Assembly (NCBI GenBank): GCA_947561395.2
Contig: OX387194.1
Location: 11,456,048 to 11,520,047, forward strand
DNA: 64,000 bases
DNA from: Buxus sempervirens
Taxonomy: Eukaryota; Streptophyta; Magnoliopsida; Buxales; Buxaceae
Direction of reading: 5' to 3'
Shown: piece after piece, positions 1-11,274 of the stretch
How positions within the stretch are numbered: the first letter of the stretch is position 1
How the letters are laid out: the number at the start of each line of letters is the position of its first letter
Translations under genes and position numbers: made by a program
Notes under the pieces: model-generated
Databases searched by the model: none
The model's input: the letters and a program-made list of their open reading frames with translations, nothing else
Told to the model about the DNA's origin: nothing

Positions 1-947
1 ACGTGCTTCTATTAACTTTATTGATTTTTATGGGTTTCTACTAGTTCTTATATGTTTATTGCATCATCAAATATCATAATGACTCATTGCATCTTTCAGC
101 TTAAGAAGTATTTTATTCATCCTGCAGGGGCTCCGCTTTTAGATTGGGATTCATTTCTAATCCAATGAATTTGAGTCATAGTTACCGGAGCTGTGTTCTG
201 CCCTTGTTGGAAATATTTTTCCAAAGCAAAAATATTTGGAAATATTTAATAACGGAATGCAAACTTGTGTAGTGGATCTCTCTTAGTTGAGATTAGGTTT
301 TTTTCTGTTGCTGTTAATTTTTATACACGATCTTCATTAGCTAGCTCCTAAAAAAATCATCTCATTTATTGAAAGATAACTAAGTCATAACTTATTGGAT
401 TATATACGTGTTGAGAACCTTTGTTGGTTAAAATCTCCTTAGACTAGTGCATCTCATTTCCATTGGAACTATTTTGCTTGTTACAGTCATGTTGGAAGCA
501 TTTCATGATGATTCATAAAGCACCAAATAAGCGAAGGTTCAGATTCATGGTTTTGGATCACAGTTTGGCACTCTAGAGAAACCTGCATGTTAGGAACTAA
601 GATGTATCTGGCAAAGAAATGAATCTTGACACTTCGGAAAAGCTAAAAGATTCTGTAGTCTGTATCATCAAGTTTAGTCGTCCAGTGGAATTTTTCTGAC
701 ACCTGGAGAGATGGACTAGCCAATCGAAATCATCCTCCTGATATGGGAATCATTGGATAGGCCATGTGAACAATGATATAACTCACATAAGACTACATGT
801 GTATTGGATATGCTTAATTCTTTATCTTTCCTAGTCCTTGTGCGCATCCACCTGGACCACCTCAATATCTTCTATGTACTACTTAGCTACAGTTATCCAA
901 TTCAGCACTTAGCTATTGACTACTGTTATTCTATGGATATGCTGGTT
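1..947. other. No gene seen; presumed intron of YKT61
   Basis: No open frame here has recognisable protein similarity. The next exon downstream (1854) encodes the SNARE-motif end of YKT61 and no earlier YKT61 exon was found between 1 and 1853. This stretch is therefore most simply the 3' part of a long intron whose upstream exons lie outside the window. That is an inference. Confidence 0.5.
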
Positions 948-1105
948 CTCTGATATTTCCACCATCATACCTGACCTATGAGCTATCTCATGATCTTTGC
1001 CATTTAGCTTAGTGGAAAATTTTGAGATCTCTGATACTTGCCCATTGTACCTGACCTGTGAGCTATCTTATGATCTTTATCATTTAGCTTAGTGGAAAAT
1101 TTTGA
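948..1105. repeat. Imperfect tandem duplication, about 78 bp x 2
   Basis: Copy 1 is 948-1025 and copy 2 is 1029-1105. Both run from CTCTGATA through ACCTGACC and GAGCTATCT to TTAGCTTAGTGGAAAATTTT. They differ by scattered substitutions, so the duplication is old. It directly abuts the RTE fragment that follows. Confidence 0.8.
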
Positions 1106-1139
1106 TGATATAATAGCCTAGAAGTGGCACTCCATTTAG

Positions 1140-1370
1140 TCATCCACCTCTAGTTCTATGTGCAACATGCTCCCCAAAATCTTCCCAGTATGAATATTTG
1201 ATCCAGCCTCCAGGATAGTGGAAGTTTTTGAGAATCCCCTTCTTATTCTCTAGTCTTATTAGTGCTTCACCATTGCTACTGTCTGTGTTGAATTTGCAGT
1301 CTTTATATTCAGTCTTAACTTGCAGACTTGTTATTTTTGGACGATCCCTCAACTTCTTCAAGCTTCATCC
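1140..1370 (-). mobile_element. RTE-type LINE fragment, C-terminal part of the reverse transcriptase ORF (antisense)
   Basis: On the minus strand the frame carries PKITSLQVKTEYKDCKFN, then a region ending EDFGEHVAHRTRGG. Plant RTE (BovB-like) elements have a segment after the RT active site of the form SRTKTEYMECKF ... DVxHRIRAGW, which this matches in order and spacing. It is only a fragment of about 75 codons with no active-site region. The second RTE copy in the DCD intron (13555-14790) carries the same KxGDIDxxVAHRIRA block on the plus strand, which supports the call. It is not an independent gene. Confidence 0.65.
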
Positions 1371-1853
1371 AAGTTAGAGTGAAGAAAATATGGAAACAAA
1401 AAATCCCCATTTAACTTGAAATAGTTTTATAGTCTTCCTTTATCTTCAAAAAGTCTATCCGCCAACTTTAATGCAACAATACAGAGACTTTCAAGTGATA
1501 ACATTTTTTACTGTCACAACCCATTAATCACCTGTTGTTGTCACTGGTTATCAAACTTTTTCGCAGTTGACATCTATGTTTTGCTCTATTTAATTTATGA
1601 GACTTGATTTTTTATGTAATAAGAATGCATATCCAGTTCTCAAGATGACATATACATAGAATTTGAAGACAAAATATTATGGGTATCTTCTACTAAAGTC
1701 AAGTCTTTGGAGATTTACGATGTATTTCTTATTTGTTCTTTTTGAGATAGACGGAAAACTTATTTGCAGCATTTTATTGCCTTCGTATAGATTGTTTTCT
1801 GTTTTCTTTGCTGATATCTCTGCCCCTGTCCCGTGCCTCCCCTATTGATATAG

Positions 1854-4800
1854 CATAAGACTATTGATAGTGTGCTTGCACGAGGTGAGAAGCTGGACAG
1901 TCTAGTTGAAAAGAGTTCGGATCTGAGTGCAGCATCACAGGTATGCATGTTCATAAAGATGATACTTGTCATACATATATTTTTTGTCAATCTACATGCA
2001 TAATAACCTTTTCTTAATGACTATTCTATTTACAGTCGCATCAAGTAAATTTTCATATTATTGGTGTTGCCAATGCAAAGTAAAACCTAGATGACAACAG
2101 TAGTCAGTAATGAATTCTTTCAAACCTATACTGAGTTATTTTCTAATACACATTTAAGCATTTGAGAAATAAAGAGGAAAACTTTAATAGATTAATCAAT
2201 GTCAAAACTGAAAGAAAAGAAAGCAGTTCAATGGATGGATATACAAGGATGAAAATCTCGGTATCGGCCTCGGTATCGCCCAAGGTCGATACCGAGTTAA
2301 CTCGGGCGATACCGAGTAGTATCGCCCGAGTTAGGGCGAGTTAGGTCGGTAAGACCCAACTGCCCAGAATTTTAAAAAAACGAATAAGACCTGCACGAGC
2401 AGGTCTTCATTAGCTTCGTTCGCTTCAGTACAGGAGAAAAAGGGGGAAAAATAAAAAAAAGAGGGGGGAACGAAAGTTCCACTGCCGTCGACGAAGAGGG
2501 GAGAACGGAGAAGAGGAGGAAGGGAGAAGAGGAAGGAGGAAGAGCAGGAGAGAACCAGAGGAGGAGAAGATGGGAGAAGAAAAAATATATATACTAACCT
2601 GTTCGCACCTTCGTGGAGGATCGACCGATGTATCAGGTACGCTATTCTCTCTTCTTCTCCTTCTTCTTCCTCCTCCTCCTCCTTTTTTTTTTTCTTTTTT
2701 CCTTGCCGACAGAGGTTTTAAAACCTCCACCGGACTCAACAGAAGCTTTCGGTGGAGGCTTTAAAAGCTTCTATCATTCTTCTCGTCCTCTTCCTCCTTC
2801 TTCTTCTCCCTTTTCTTCTTCTTCTCCTCCTCCTCCTCATTCTTCCTTTTTTTTTTTCTTCTTTTACCTGGTTGTGTGCGAATTGAAAAACTCCCTTTCG
2901 GTAGGGAGAGAGAGATCGGGAACGCCAGAAATGGCGTTCCCGAGTTCGACAGAGGCTTTTTAAAGCCTCTGTCTAATTATCGCGAGACATCTCGCGATAC
3001 TGAGACATCTCGGCCGAGACGTCTCGGTATCGCCCCAAGACGTCTCGGTCTCGGCGAGATCTCGTCGAGACGAGAGGTTTTTTCGTCTCGATACTCGGTA
3101 TCGACTCGCCAAGAGCCGATACCGAGTTAACTCGGCCGATACTACTCGGTATCGGCCGATACTTTAAACGTTGTGGATATATGCCCTGTACAACCTAAGA
3201 TTGATTTGTTTTGGAACAATTAATAAAAAGAATTCAACGTGTCCATAAGAACTGAATCAATTTTTTTTTTTAATGTCAGTAAGCAAAGGATAATATATAT
3301 ATTGATAGGACTCGATACAAGGTGCACAAACTGTGTACCGAGACATAAAGATTGCTACTGAATCATTAGTATCATCAGTGTACCTGAATCATTATTATCA
3401 TTGTTGTCTTTGAAATTATCAAATTAATATTCTTCTTCAAATCTCTGTAATTCTCATTACTAAAATCCATTTCTTCAATATAATTTTGTTTCCTCTTTAG
3501 ATTTCATAAATTTATCAGTTAATGCACTTACAAGCATGCTAAGAAAATCTTTCTGAACAGAGTTATAAATGTGAATAAACCGTCTTATATGTTCACTTCC
3601 TAGTGGTTCCATCAAGTAACTTGCTGATTTTGATTGCCAATTGGGTTGGGAATCTGGCCCTTATGGATATATTTTCAGAGTTCTCAAGGATACAATTCTT
3701 AATGTCTTCTCAGGCTTGAGTGGAGGAACTTGAGAAGGGAAAGTTGTCTTTTTTTTCATCCAAACTGTAAACACTAGTATCAACTAATACTCTCAATAAG
3801 GGACTTAATTACATGTAAAAATGTGAAAAACAAACCAATGATTCCATTGTTCAACTCTACTCTCCTTAACTGAACACAGGTTCACATACCCCTGTCCAAA
3901 TTGAAATTCGGCCAATTTTGGTCATGAAATCTTCCTTAGTTGACTGAAAAATCAATTATTTGGAGGTCAAAGAGGATCTTTCCTGTTCCTGTACAAATTT
4001 TTTGAGGTAAGTTTTGTGTATTTGACTTGAATTAAGTCAATGTTTACTTCTGTAACTCCGGGCCCCTTGTACAAAACCCAAACTTAGGGTTTCTGGTCGT
4101 GATGTTGAGAGATTGCATTGCTTTTTGCCAGGAGAAGGTTGTCTGATTGTAACCCTATTTTCACGGATAATAGTGAAGGAACCCCATCATCCATGGACGT
4201 AGGCATCTTTGCCGAACCACATAAATCGCATCTCTTGTTTACGTTATTTTCTGTTTTCATTTTGCTGTTCATTTTCACAACAGTAAGCATTATGAGAATT
4301 TTTTCTTTCTCCAAATTTTACTCTTGGTGTCTAAAATCTGGAGTTGAATCATATGGATCTAGGGATTTAGAGTATATCGAGATGCATATTTTTTTTAAAA
4401 TTAACAATTATTTTTATTGACTTTTTTTAAAATTACTCTTTCTCTAAAAAAGAAAAAGACAAACTGTATTGTTTTGACCTAAAATTTATATGATCAATCT
4501 AAGTTAATTTATTAACTCCATATATTCATCCTTATTTTGGAAAAAAAAAACATAATTATGTATTTCAGTATATTTGTGATAATTAATACATATGCAAGCA
4601 CTTTGGTAATGATTTTAAGACTTCCTACCGAAACTATTTGGCATGATTTTCCTGATGTTTGTCGCTGTCCTTTTGGAACTCATATAAAATGGCATTGTCA
4701 CACTTTCTAAAGAACAAAATGACTGAAACTCAACCACTCTCATAAAATTCTTCTCAACTGCTTCCGAGAACATCTTGAAAAATATTGTAAAACAATTGAG

Positions 4801-5908
4801 ACGAGTTGCCATGTCTCCATGCAAGATGGCTGTGGTTATAGCAACTTCTCACTAATGGATTATGCCTCAGGATATTACTGCCCTCAGAAATGACTGTCAA
4901 ACTCTAGGCCATCCAACAGTGGGTGGTACTTGGCAGTCTCTCTTTGTAGAAGTTTCAATTTAAAAAAAAAAAAAATTGGAAAGTTCTATATATTCTCCCT
5001 CTTTATGTCCATCTCATCCACAATAATACCATCAATAGTATTTAACATTTCCTTTAGATTTAACCATCTTTGTGGAAAAGCTTGGTGTCCCCATCTCCTT
5101 TCGACCAATCCAGTTGTTTGCCTTCTGAACTGATTCCATCTACATGGGTCTTTAAACTTTCACTCTCTCCCAAACCACCTCTGAACTCAAAAGAGCTTTA
5201 CCCTTTTATAAATGAACTATAAAAGGAGTTCCTTTTTTTCAGCTCTATCAAACAAAGTGATCCTTCCTTATTCCAGTTTCTTACTCTTTTTCTATGTCCT
5301 TCAGCTTCTAACATGAAATGGAGCTAGATCCACTCAAATATACCTTGCAGTGCCACTAGAATATGTGGTCTTTGCCTTCTCTTCATATGTTTCTTTTGAT
5401 TATTTAACTTGCAGTCCCTGTGACATCAACTCAAGAGGGGACATTTCTATCTAAAGAAGGAAAGCCCACAAAAATATGCATGTATATGTGTGTATGTGTG
5501 GCTATTATACATATAATGTTCTCCACACAATTATAGATTTGTGTTTAAAGAAAAACACAGGGAAGCACCACACTAGAAATCATTAAACTTTATTTCTTAG
5601 GAAATTTGAAGATTTTGTATAATTGACAGTTTAAATTGTGAATTTAGTGCAATAGTGGACTACTAGGAAACATGTATATATAATATATACTTTCAAAGCC
5701 CATCATAGATGCTGTGGATATTCTGATTAGACATCTGCATAGAACATATACGAATCACTGAACAGCTCCATGCAATGTTGTAGTCATTAGATCTGTAAAT
5801 ATAAAGTATGCATTGGGAAGGCTCTAGTCCTAACACAAGTTGGTTGGTATGGTGCAGATGTTCTACAAACAAGCAAAGAAAACAAACCAGTGCTGTACAA
5901 TTTTATAG
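1854..5908 (+). CDS. YKT61: YKT61, R-SNARE of the YKT6 family (last two exons; 5' part outside the window)
   Basis: Exon 1854-1940 (29 codons) reads HKTIDSVLARGEKLDSLVEK and on to SDLSAASQ, the second half of the R-SNARE coiled coil. After a 3917-nt GT-AG intron, exon 5858-5908 reads MFYKQAKKTNQCCTIL and stop. YKT6 proteins are longin-domain SNAREs that cycle between cytosol and Golgi/vacuolar membranes. They have no transmembrane segment and are anchored through lipids: the C-terminal CCTIL is a prenylation CaaX box (CTIL) preceded by a palmitoylatable Cys, both visible here. The longin domain and the SNARE zero-layer Arg exon are not in the window. The intron hosts a MULE-like insertion (2245-3173). 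The gene is tail to tail with TIL; the stop codons are about 0.85 kb apart. Confidence 0.93.
2245..3173. mobile_element. MULE-like non-autonomous element rich in GGTATCG/CGATACC foldback motifs
   Basis: The element is 929 bp, flanked by 9-bp direct repeats TGGATATAC (2236-2244) and TGGATATAT (3174-3182), 8/9 identical; 9-bp duplications are typical of Mutator-like elements. Its ends are partly inverted: the left end reads ...AATCTCGGTATCGGCC and the reverse complement of the right end reads ...TTTAAAGTATCGGCC. Both subterminal zones (2255-2345 and 2985-3165) are packed with CTCGGTATCG, CGATACCGAG and CGAGACGTCTCG motifs in both orientations. The middle is polypurine/polypyrimidine DNA with short palindromes such as GGTTTTAAAACC. 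No transposase frame is present. The 'proteins' that can be translated from it are low-complexity artefacts. It sits inside the last YKT61 intron. Confidence 0.7.
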
Positions 5909-6762
5909 GCAGCGGAAACTTGGAGAAGCAATTGTTGAAGACTCTCGTGGAAATATCCTGTTCATTGTCTTCACCACCATTTTAGAATTAATTTTACAAT
6001 CACACAGCTTTGGATTTGATCTGTTAATCACACTTTTCTCCTTTCGGAGTGCAATATAACAAAAAGCAGCTCTTGTTGATGTTTTCTTTTATTTCTTCAG
6101 TTTTTCATTTTCTACTAATGACATTTAGAGGGCTGCTAATGCAGGTTAGCATTCCTCTGGAAGTTGTATACAAGTCCAGATATATGTATGTATGTCCCGT
6201 GTCACTGTTTCATGGCTATAGTCTGGTGTGAGACCTATTGATTCTTTGGAAGTCCTTTCAGATGGCTTATGTCACGCCCATTCCTTGTATATAAATACTT
6301 AAACACCCCGAGATAAATTTCAGTGGTTTTGTGTCACATATATAGCATATTCTGACCAGTGCAGATGGTTCAAATCTAAACAATCTGGTTCAATTTACCA
6401 GGCCATCCACTTGAAACTCAGGAAAAAGTTATGTTTTATAAGCAGATCGCAGGTCATTTGGGAGAACACGAGAAAAGAAGAAGATCAAAACTCCCTGTTT
6501 TAGGAAACAAGCCCTTGTAGTTTATCCCACTTACCCAACAAAGAAGGACAAGAAATCTCTATTTAAAATTCATAGTAACTTCAACAAAATACAAATGAAA
6601 TAAGCTCATACGCCAAACTTGGATTGTTTACATTCCCACACATGTAATATAAATTGAAGGAAATAAGAAGGAAACAAAAACAAAAAAAATAATAATAAGT
6701 CTATAATATGTTTCCAGTGGTCTTAATCCATGCTTTCGGCTCTTCATTGATGTTAACTGAGT
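5909..6762. other. YKT61-TIL convergent intergenic/3' UTR region
   Basis: This lies between two convergent stop codons. It presumably holds both 3' UTRs. AT-rich stretches are present, but no ORF or repeat that I recognise. Confidence 0.6.
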
Positions 6763-7688
6763 TTATTTTCCAAATATGGATTTGATCCACCAGATGCCTT
6801 TGGTGTCTTGGGGTGCATCTGATCCCTCTGGTGGAGGATTAGAATGAGTTGTTTTGTGGAGTTTGCTGACATCATAGCCCACCTCTTTAGCCTTCTGAAG
6901 AAGCTGACTGTAGACCTCCTCTTCAAGATAGTTGTTTCTGCATAAGATCTATGAACAACACCAATTTTAAGAAAATGAATTGCATCAGATATTGAAAAGG
7001 AAAACACAAAGCAACTATGAGTATAGAACAGAGTTTTACCACACAAAAAAAAGAAAAAAGAAAAAAAGGGGGAATAGAACAGAGGAAAAACAATCACCCC
7101 ACAAGCTTGAAAATCAAACTTAAAAGACTCTAAAGTGTTAAGACTGAAAATAAGCCCAAAAATCAGGCATCAATCACTCAAATTACAGTAACCCAGCTCA
7201 TGAAAAATGTAACAGAAAAAATTGATGTGCACACATATAAACAGAAGACACACCTGTCATATTGTAAGAGAAGAATTTAAAAGGAATGACAGAGAAAAGC
7301 TATACTGTCAACATACCCAAAGGGAGTTCCTGCTAGGCTGCCCAATCAAAGCATACTGATAATCATCATCAATGAACAGAACCCAGTAATCCCCAACAAC
7401 AGGAAATATAGGCAAGAAAGGAGGAACATAGAACTTCACTTTGAGCTTGGCCTCATCACTTGATGGATTAGCCTTACTTGCAGTCCCTTCTATAAACCCC
7501 CTTTTGCCATCAGTCCAGGTCTCGTTGAGGACATGCACAGTGCCATCATCTCTTAAAGTATAAGTAGCCCTTGTGTCAGTCCCATTTTTGGGTTGATTCC
7601 TTGATGGAAAAGAAGCAATCTCATACCACCTACCCATGTACCTCTGCAAGTCCAACCCCTTCACCACTTCCATCTCTTTGTTTGCCAT
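6763..7688 (-). CDS. TIL: Temperature-induced lipocalin (TIL)
   Basis: Two exons: 7317-7688 (124 codons from ATG) and 6763-6948 (61 codons plus stop), with a 368-nt GT-AG intron. Together they give 185 aa, the usual TIL length (about 185). The junction reads NSLW/ILCRNN, as in the family. Lipocalin signatures are visible: the G-x-W box YMGRWYEIASFPS near residue 17, the ligand-barrel strands, DYQYALIGQPSR, and the C-terminal GIWWIKSIFGK. There is no signal peptide. Plant TILs are plasma-membrane and chloroplast-associated barrel proteins that protect membranes from heat, cold and oxidative stress; that role is known for the family, not shown here. It is convergent with YKT61 and divergent from the DCD gene. 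I saw no clear heat-shock element, though an ACGTGT core lies about 125 bp upstream of the start codon. Confidence 0.97.
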
Positions 7689-8040
7689 TGTTCTCTAGTA
7701 ATTAACCAGAGATTGTAATCTTTGATCTTCACAATAATGATGGGATGTTATTTCAGGGTTCTTGATTTTGAAATGAGAAAGGAAGATAAAGAAGGGTATG
7801 GTGAGACGTGTAGGCCTCACAACCTTACGTCTAAAAGCAGTGTGGATCGTGCACTCAAATCTATAATAAGCTTGACTATGTATAACGTTTTCACATTACG
7901 ATAAACCCATATTAGGTCTTTGGAAAGTAGAGGGTATATGAAACTCCTAAGCGTGTACAAATAGAAAAACTGAAAATTTTTTTTACATTTAGTAAACTTT
8001 TTTTTAATTATTATAAAAGCAGTTTAATTATTATGAAAGT

Positions 8041-8345
8041 CCTTTTAAGATGTGCGGGATGGTAAGAAAGACTTATAATGTTCATGTCCGTATAACACCG
8101 ATGATCATAAGAGGTGAACTTTATATATTTAATATATTCCTTAATACTCCATTCACGTGTGGGTCGGATTCAAACTCATTTTTAAGGAGGCCCTATACGT
8201 GGAATATTTTTCCTCAACAGGTAGAATGGAGGGTTTAAACCCAAGATCTCGGTATTAGCCTAAGACTCTGATACCATGTAGAACATCGTTTCTACTAAAA
8301 GCTTAAGTTGATAATAAGGGGTGAACTTTATATTCATTAACAATA
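8041..8345 (-). mobile_element. Degenerate retroelement/SINE-like remnant with a TGGTATCAGAG motif
   Basis: On the minus strand the sequence includes ACATGGTATCAGAGTCTTAG followed about 20 nt later by GGGTTTAAACCC. TGGTATCAGAG is the initiator-methionine tRNA primer-binding motif of many plant LTR retrotransposons, and it also occurs in dispersed repeats. A 20-nt word ATAAG(A/G)GGTGAACTTTATAT occurs at both ends of the segment (8107 and 8313). There is no coding capacity. Family assignment is uncertain. Confidence 0.4.
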
Positions 8346-8496
8346 TCTAATACTTGAGTTCAAAACCTGTTCTCACAAAATCATAAAAAGAGAGTACTTG
8401 ATAGCTCGTCTCCAACTAAGGCGTATCAAGTTGTCTGAGTTGCCATTATATGTATGCCCGCAAGTCCCCTCTTAAGTTGCGCTACATGTTTGTATA

Positions 8497-8607
8497 AATC
8501 ACATGAATGATCATACAAACTTTTACAAATTTGAATCACATGAATGATCATACAAACTTTTACAAATTTGAATCACATGAATGATCATACAAACTTTTAC
8601 AAATTTG
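8497..8607. repeat. Perfect tandem repeat, 37 bp x 3
   Basis: Three identical copies (8497-8533, 8534-8570, 8571-8607) start AATCACATGAATGATCATAC. The lack of divergence indicates a recent expansion. Confidence 0.95.
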
Positions 8608-10085
8608 TTTTTAGCATGGCCTTGTATCATCTTCGGAGAAAATCTTAGATTGGTTCTTTGCTTTCACATTAAAAAATTCGACCAATAAGTGTGTTGAACT
8701 TTTTAATGTTAATGAACGAATTATAGCCTAACCCTTAGTGGGGCTATAGGATTTTTGTTGCGGACATATGAGCATACACCCATTAGAATAAAAATATGTA
8801 CTTTCACATTAATTTTCCAGGGTTCATCTTTCCGACCCTTTAAATACACGTGCTATTAAATACAAGCAGGGTTCATTTGTATTACTGCACGTACGTTAAA
8901 AAAAAAAAAAAACAGAAGTTTTATAAGTGCTGAAATATTAAATGAATTGAGGCAGTTATCACTATTATACCCTTTTTATAAATGAATCTTAAAAATAATA
9001 TGAAAGGGATTTTTGGAAGGGGGCACATTATGGCTGACACGCTTCCCAAGGGGCATCTCACCTTATATAGAATACAGATTTATAACTAAAACCAAAATTT
9101 TGCATCTAATCACTTTGAAAGATATGAAGAACCAACGAAGAGGCTAAAAACCTGTTCATCAACTATTTTGATAAAATACCTAAATTCACACCAAGATTTT
9201 AACCTAACCCATTTAGCAACTCCTTTATTTTTGCTCTTTCTTTTTACCTGTGACAAACCTCTTTATGTTTTACCTATTATTTCATTTTTTTTTTATTCAA
9301 CCCACAGATGAAGAAGCTCAGTTATATATTTCATTTTTTTTCTTGTTTTCGTATTTATTCCAATTTCCAAATGAATTTTTGATGTTAATGTCAAGCATGC
9401 CTTTGAAAATATTCTTAATTTTTAATGGAATTTAAATTTTCTTTGTAGATGTCTAAAATGTGGCATTTTAACATGATTTGCGGAGGCTTGATTACATATT
9501 TAATTCATTACATCTAAAACTTCTTACATGCAACTTTGCTAGTATTTATTTTTGTTGTTATATCTTTTATGCGTTGCTGGTCCCAAGCCGGCAAACCTAA
9601 ATAAGGGAGGAAGGTTGCGTCAAGTTAGCCGCCGGTGTAAAATTCTTGCTAAATCTAAATATGACATTATAATGATGATGTATATACACTCCACATAAGT
9701 CATGTAATTGCATAATTTATAGAAAACTACTTTTTCTCTAGTTTAAATTAATTTAGAAGATTTCATACCGGCAACAACAATTATTTGATTGCACGGTGCA
9801 ATGGCAGGGGATTTCCACCTCATAAAGCATACATTTTTTTTGGGCTGGCCAAAACCCAGTCGGAACTCTTAGAATAATATTTGGGTGTGTTTGGCCCAAT
9901 GTGTTCAATTAATGTTGAATGGGCCCAAACTCACAAGCCCAGCCCGATCCGCCCTACTTACAAGTTACAAGCCTACCGAATCATGCAAGAGTCATCCCGG
10001 AAACGTTGCGCGCTTCTTTCAGTTCTCTGTCCTCCTCAACACATGCATCGCGTTTCTGGAATCCATTCCAGAGAAGCAAAAGCTC

Positions 10086-10112
10086 CTCTCTCTCTCTCTC
10101 TCTCTCTCTCTC
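10086..10112. repeat. (CT)n microsatellite in the DCD promoter
   Basis: A pyrimidine run just upstream of a TATA-like box. CT/Y-patch tracts are common in plant core promoters. Confidence 0.85.
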
Positions 10113-10119
10113 ACAATCT

Positions 10120-10127
10120 CTATATAG
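10120..10127 (+). promoter_or_regulatory. Candidate TATA box of the DCD gene
   Basis: CTATATAG lies immediately after the (CT)n tract. A start site about 25-30 nt downstream would give a 5' UTR exon ending at 10204 before GTAAGT, with a candidate acceptor at 10931-10932 and the main ATG at 10967. The intron in the leader is inferred from splice consensus only. Confidence 0.45.
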
Positions 10128-10966
10128 CTCTCTCTGCGTTTAGCTTAGTAGTGAAGAAACTGAAATCTTGAAGTCTATTTCGTCTCTTTGTTGGATTAAT
10201 GATCGTAAGTCTACAAAGTTCCGGGCTCTGAAAGGATTCTCTCTTGTTTCTCTTTCTGGTCACTCTTTCGTGTATTTGTTATGAATGTCATTAATTATTA
10301 CATTGTTTCATCTGAATGGACGATATGGTATCTCAGGCAATGTGTTTGGTTGAGCTTTCTTAGAATCTTGGTTTAGAGATTGTGTATATCTAGTGTTTGA
10401 GTTTGTTATTAGTTATACATTGATTGAGATACTTATAAACAATCTGAATTTGTTCTTTCTTTTAATTTTTCCGAAGGAGAAGCCTTTTTTGTTTTCTGTA
10501 ATTTTTTGGTGAGAAGGTTAGATACTTGCTGATCTAGTTTACATTTGGGGCTTCCGAAATTCTGTGTTCTTGAGTGTGCTTCGGTTTCCTTATTTATTTA
10601 TTTATTCATTTTTTCGTTCTCTAATTTTATTTGGGGTTTCCTAGTTTTTGCTCATGATTAGGACTAGAATCAGGGATAACCGGATAACAACAGGGTGATT
10701 TTTTTTTCCTTTCTCTTCAATCATCAATTAGCTGAAAATATGAATTTTATTGTTTATGGGTACTGAAATATGTGCTCTTTGGGTCTTCAATCTAATATCT
10801 GAATTGGTTTTGAAGTTATCATTTCCTTGGTTAAAATTTTCAGTCATGGATATCTGCTATCTGTGAAAATTCTTAAACCTATTTCTTATTTGGCTACAAG
10901 TATTACTGTAGAGTATTTCATTTACAATTCAGGAATATAAAAGGTTGGCTACTCTATAGTAACAGA

Positions 10967-11188
10967 ATGTTGGTAGGGAAGAAAACGCAGGCATTCCCCT
11001 CAAAGGAAAGAAACCCTTATTCTCTGACATCAGTGAACACCAATATATTTGCCAGGAATTTGAGGAAGAGTGACCTTGGTGGGTTTATATTTGGTTGCAA
11101 GCACAACACCATAAAGGAATGCCTTTTTAAACAGCTTTTTGGTTAGTTATCTACCTTATATTTGCATGCTAAGCAACTTACTCATGCC

Positions 11189-11274
<86 letters not shown>

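Larger units (their letters stand above)
7689..10085. other. TIL-DCD divergent intergenic region (about 2.4 kb)
   Basis: Shared upstream space of the TIL and DCD genes. It contains a retroelement-like remnant (8041-8345), a perfect 3 x 37-bp repeat (8497-8607) and AT-rich DNA. No protein-coding gene was recognised. Confidence 0.6.

Noticed and set aside
2425..2963. Several Ser/Pro/Arg-rich open frames on both strands
   Set aside because: They are translations of the polypurine/polypyrimidine centre of the MULE-like element, with no domain similarity.
4118..4420. 100-codon frame in the YKT61 intron
   Set aside because: No family similarity and AT-rich codon use; most likely chance.
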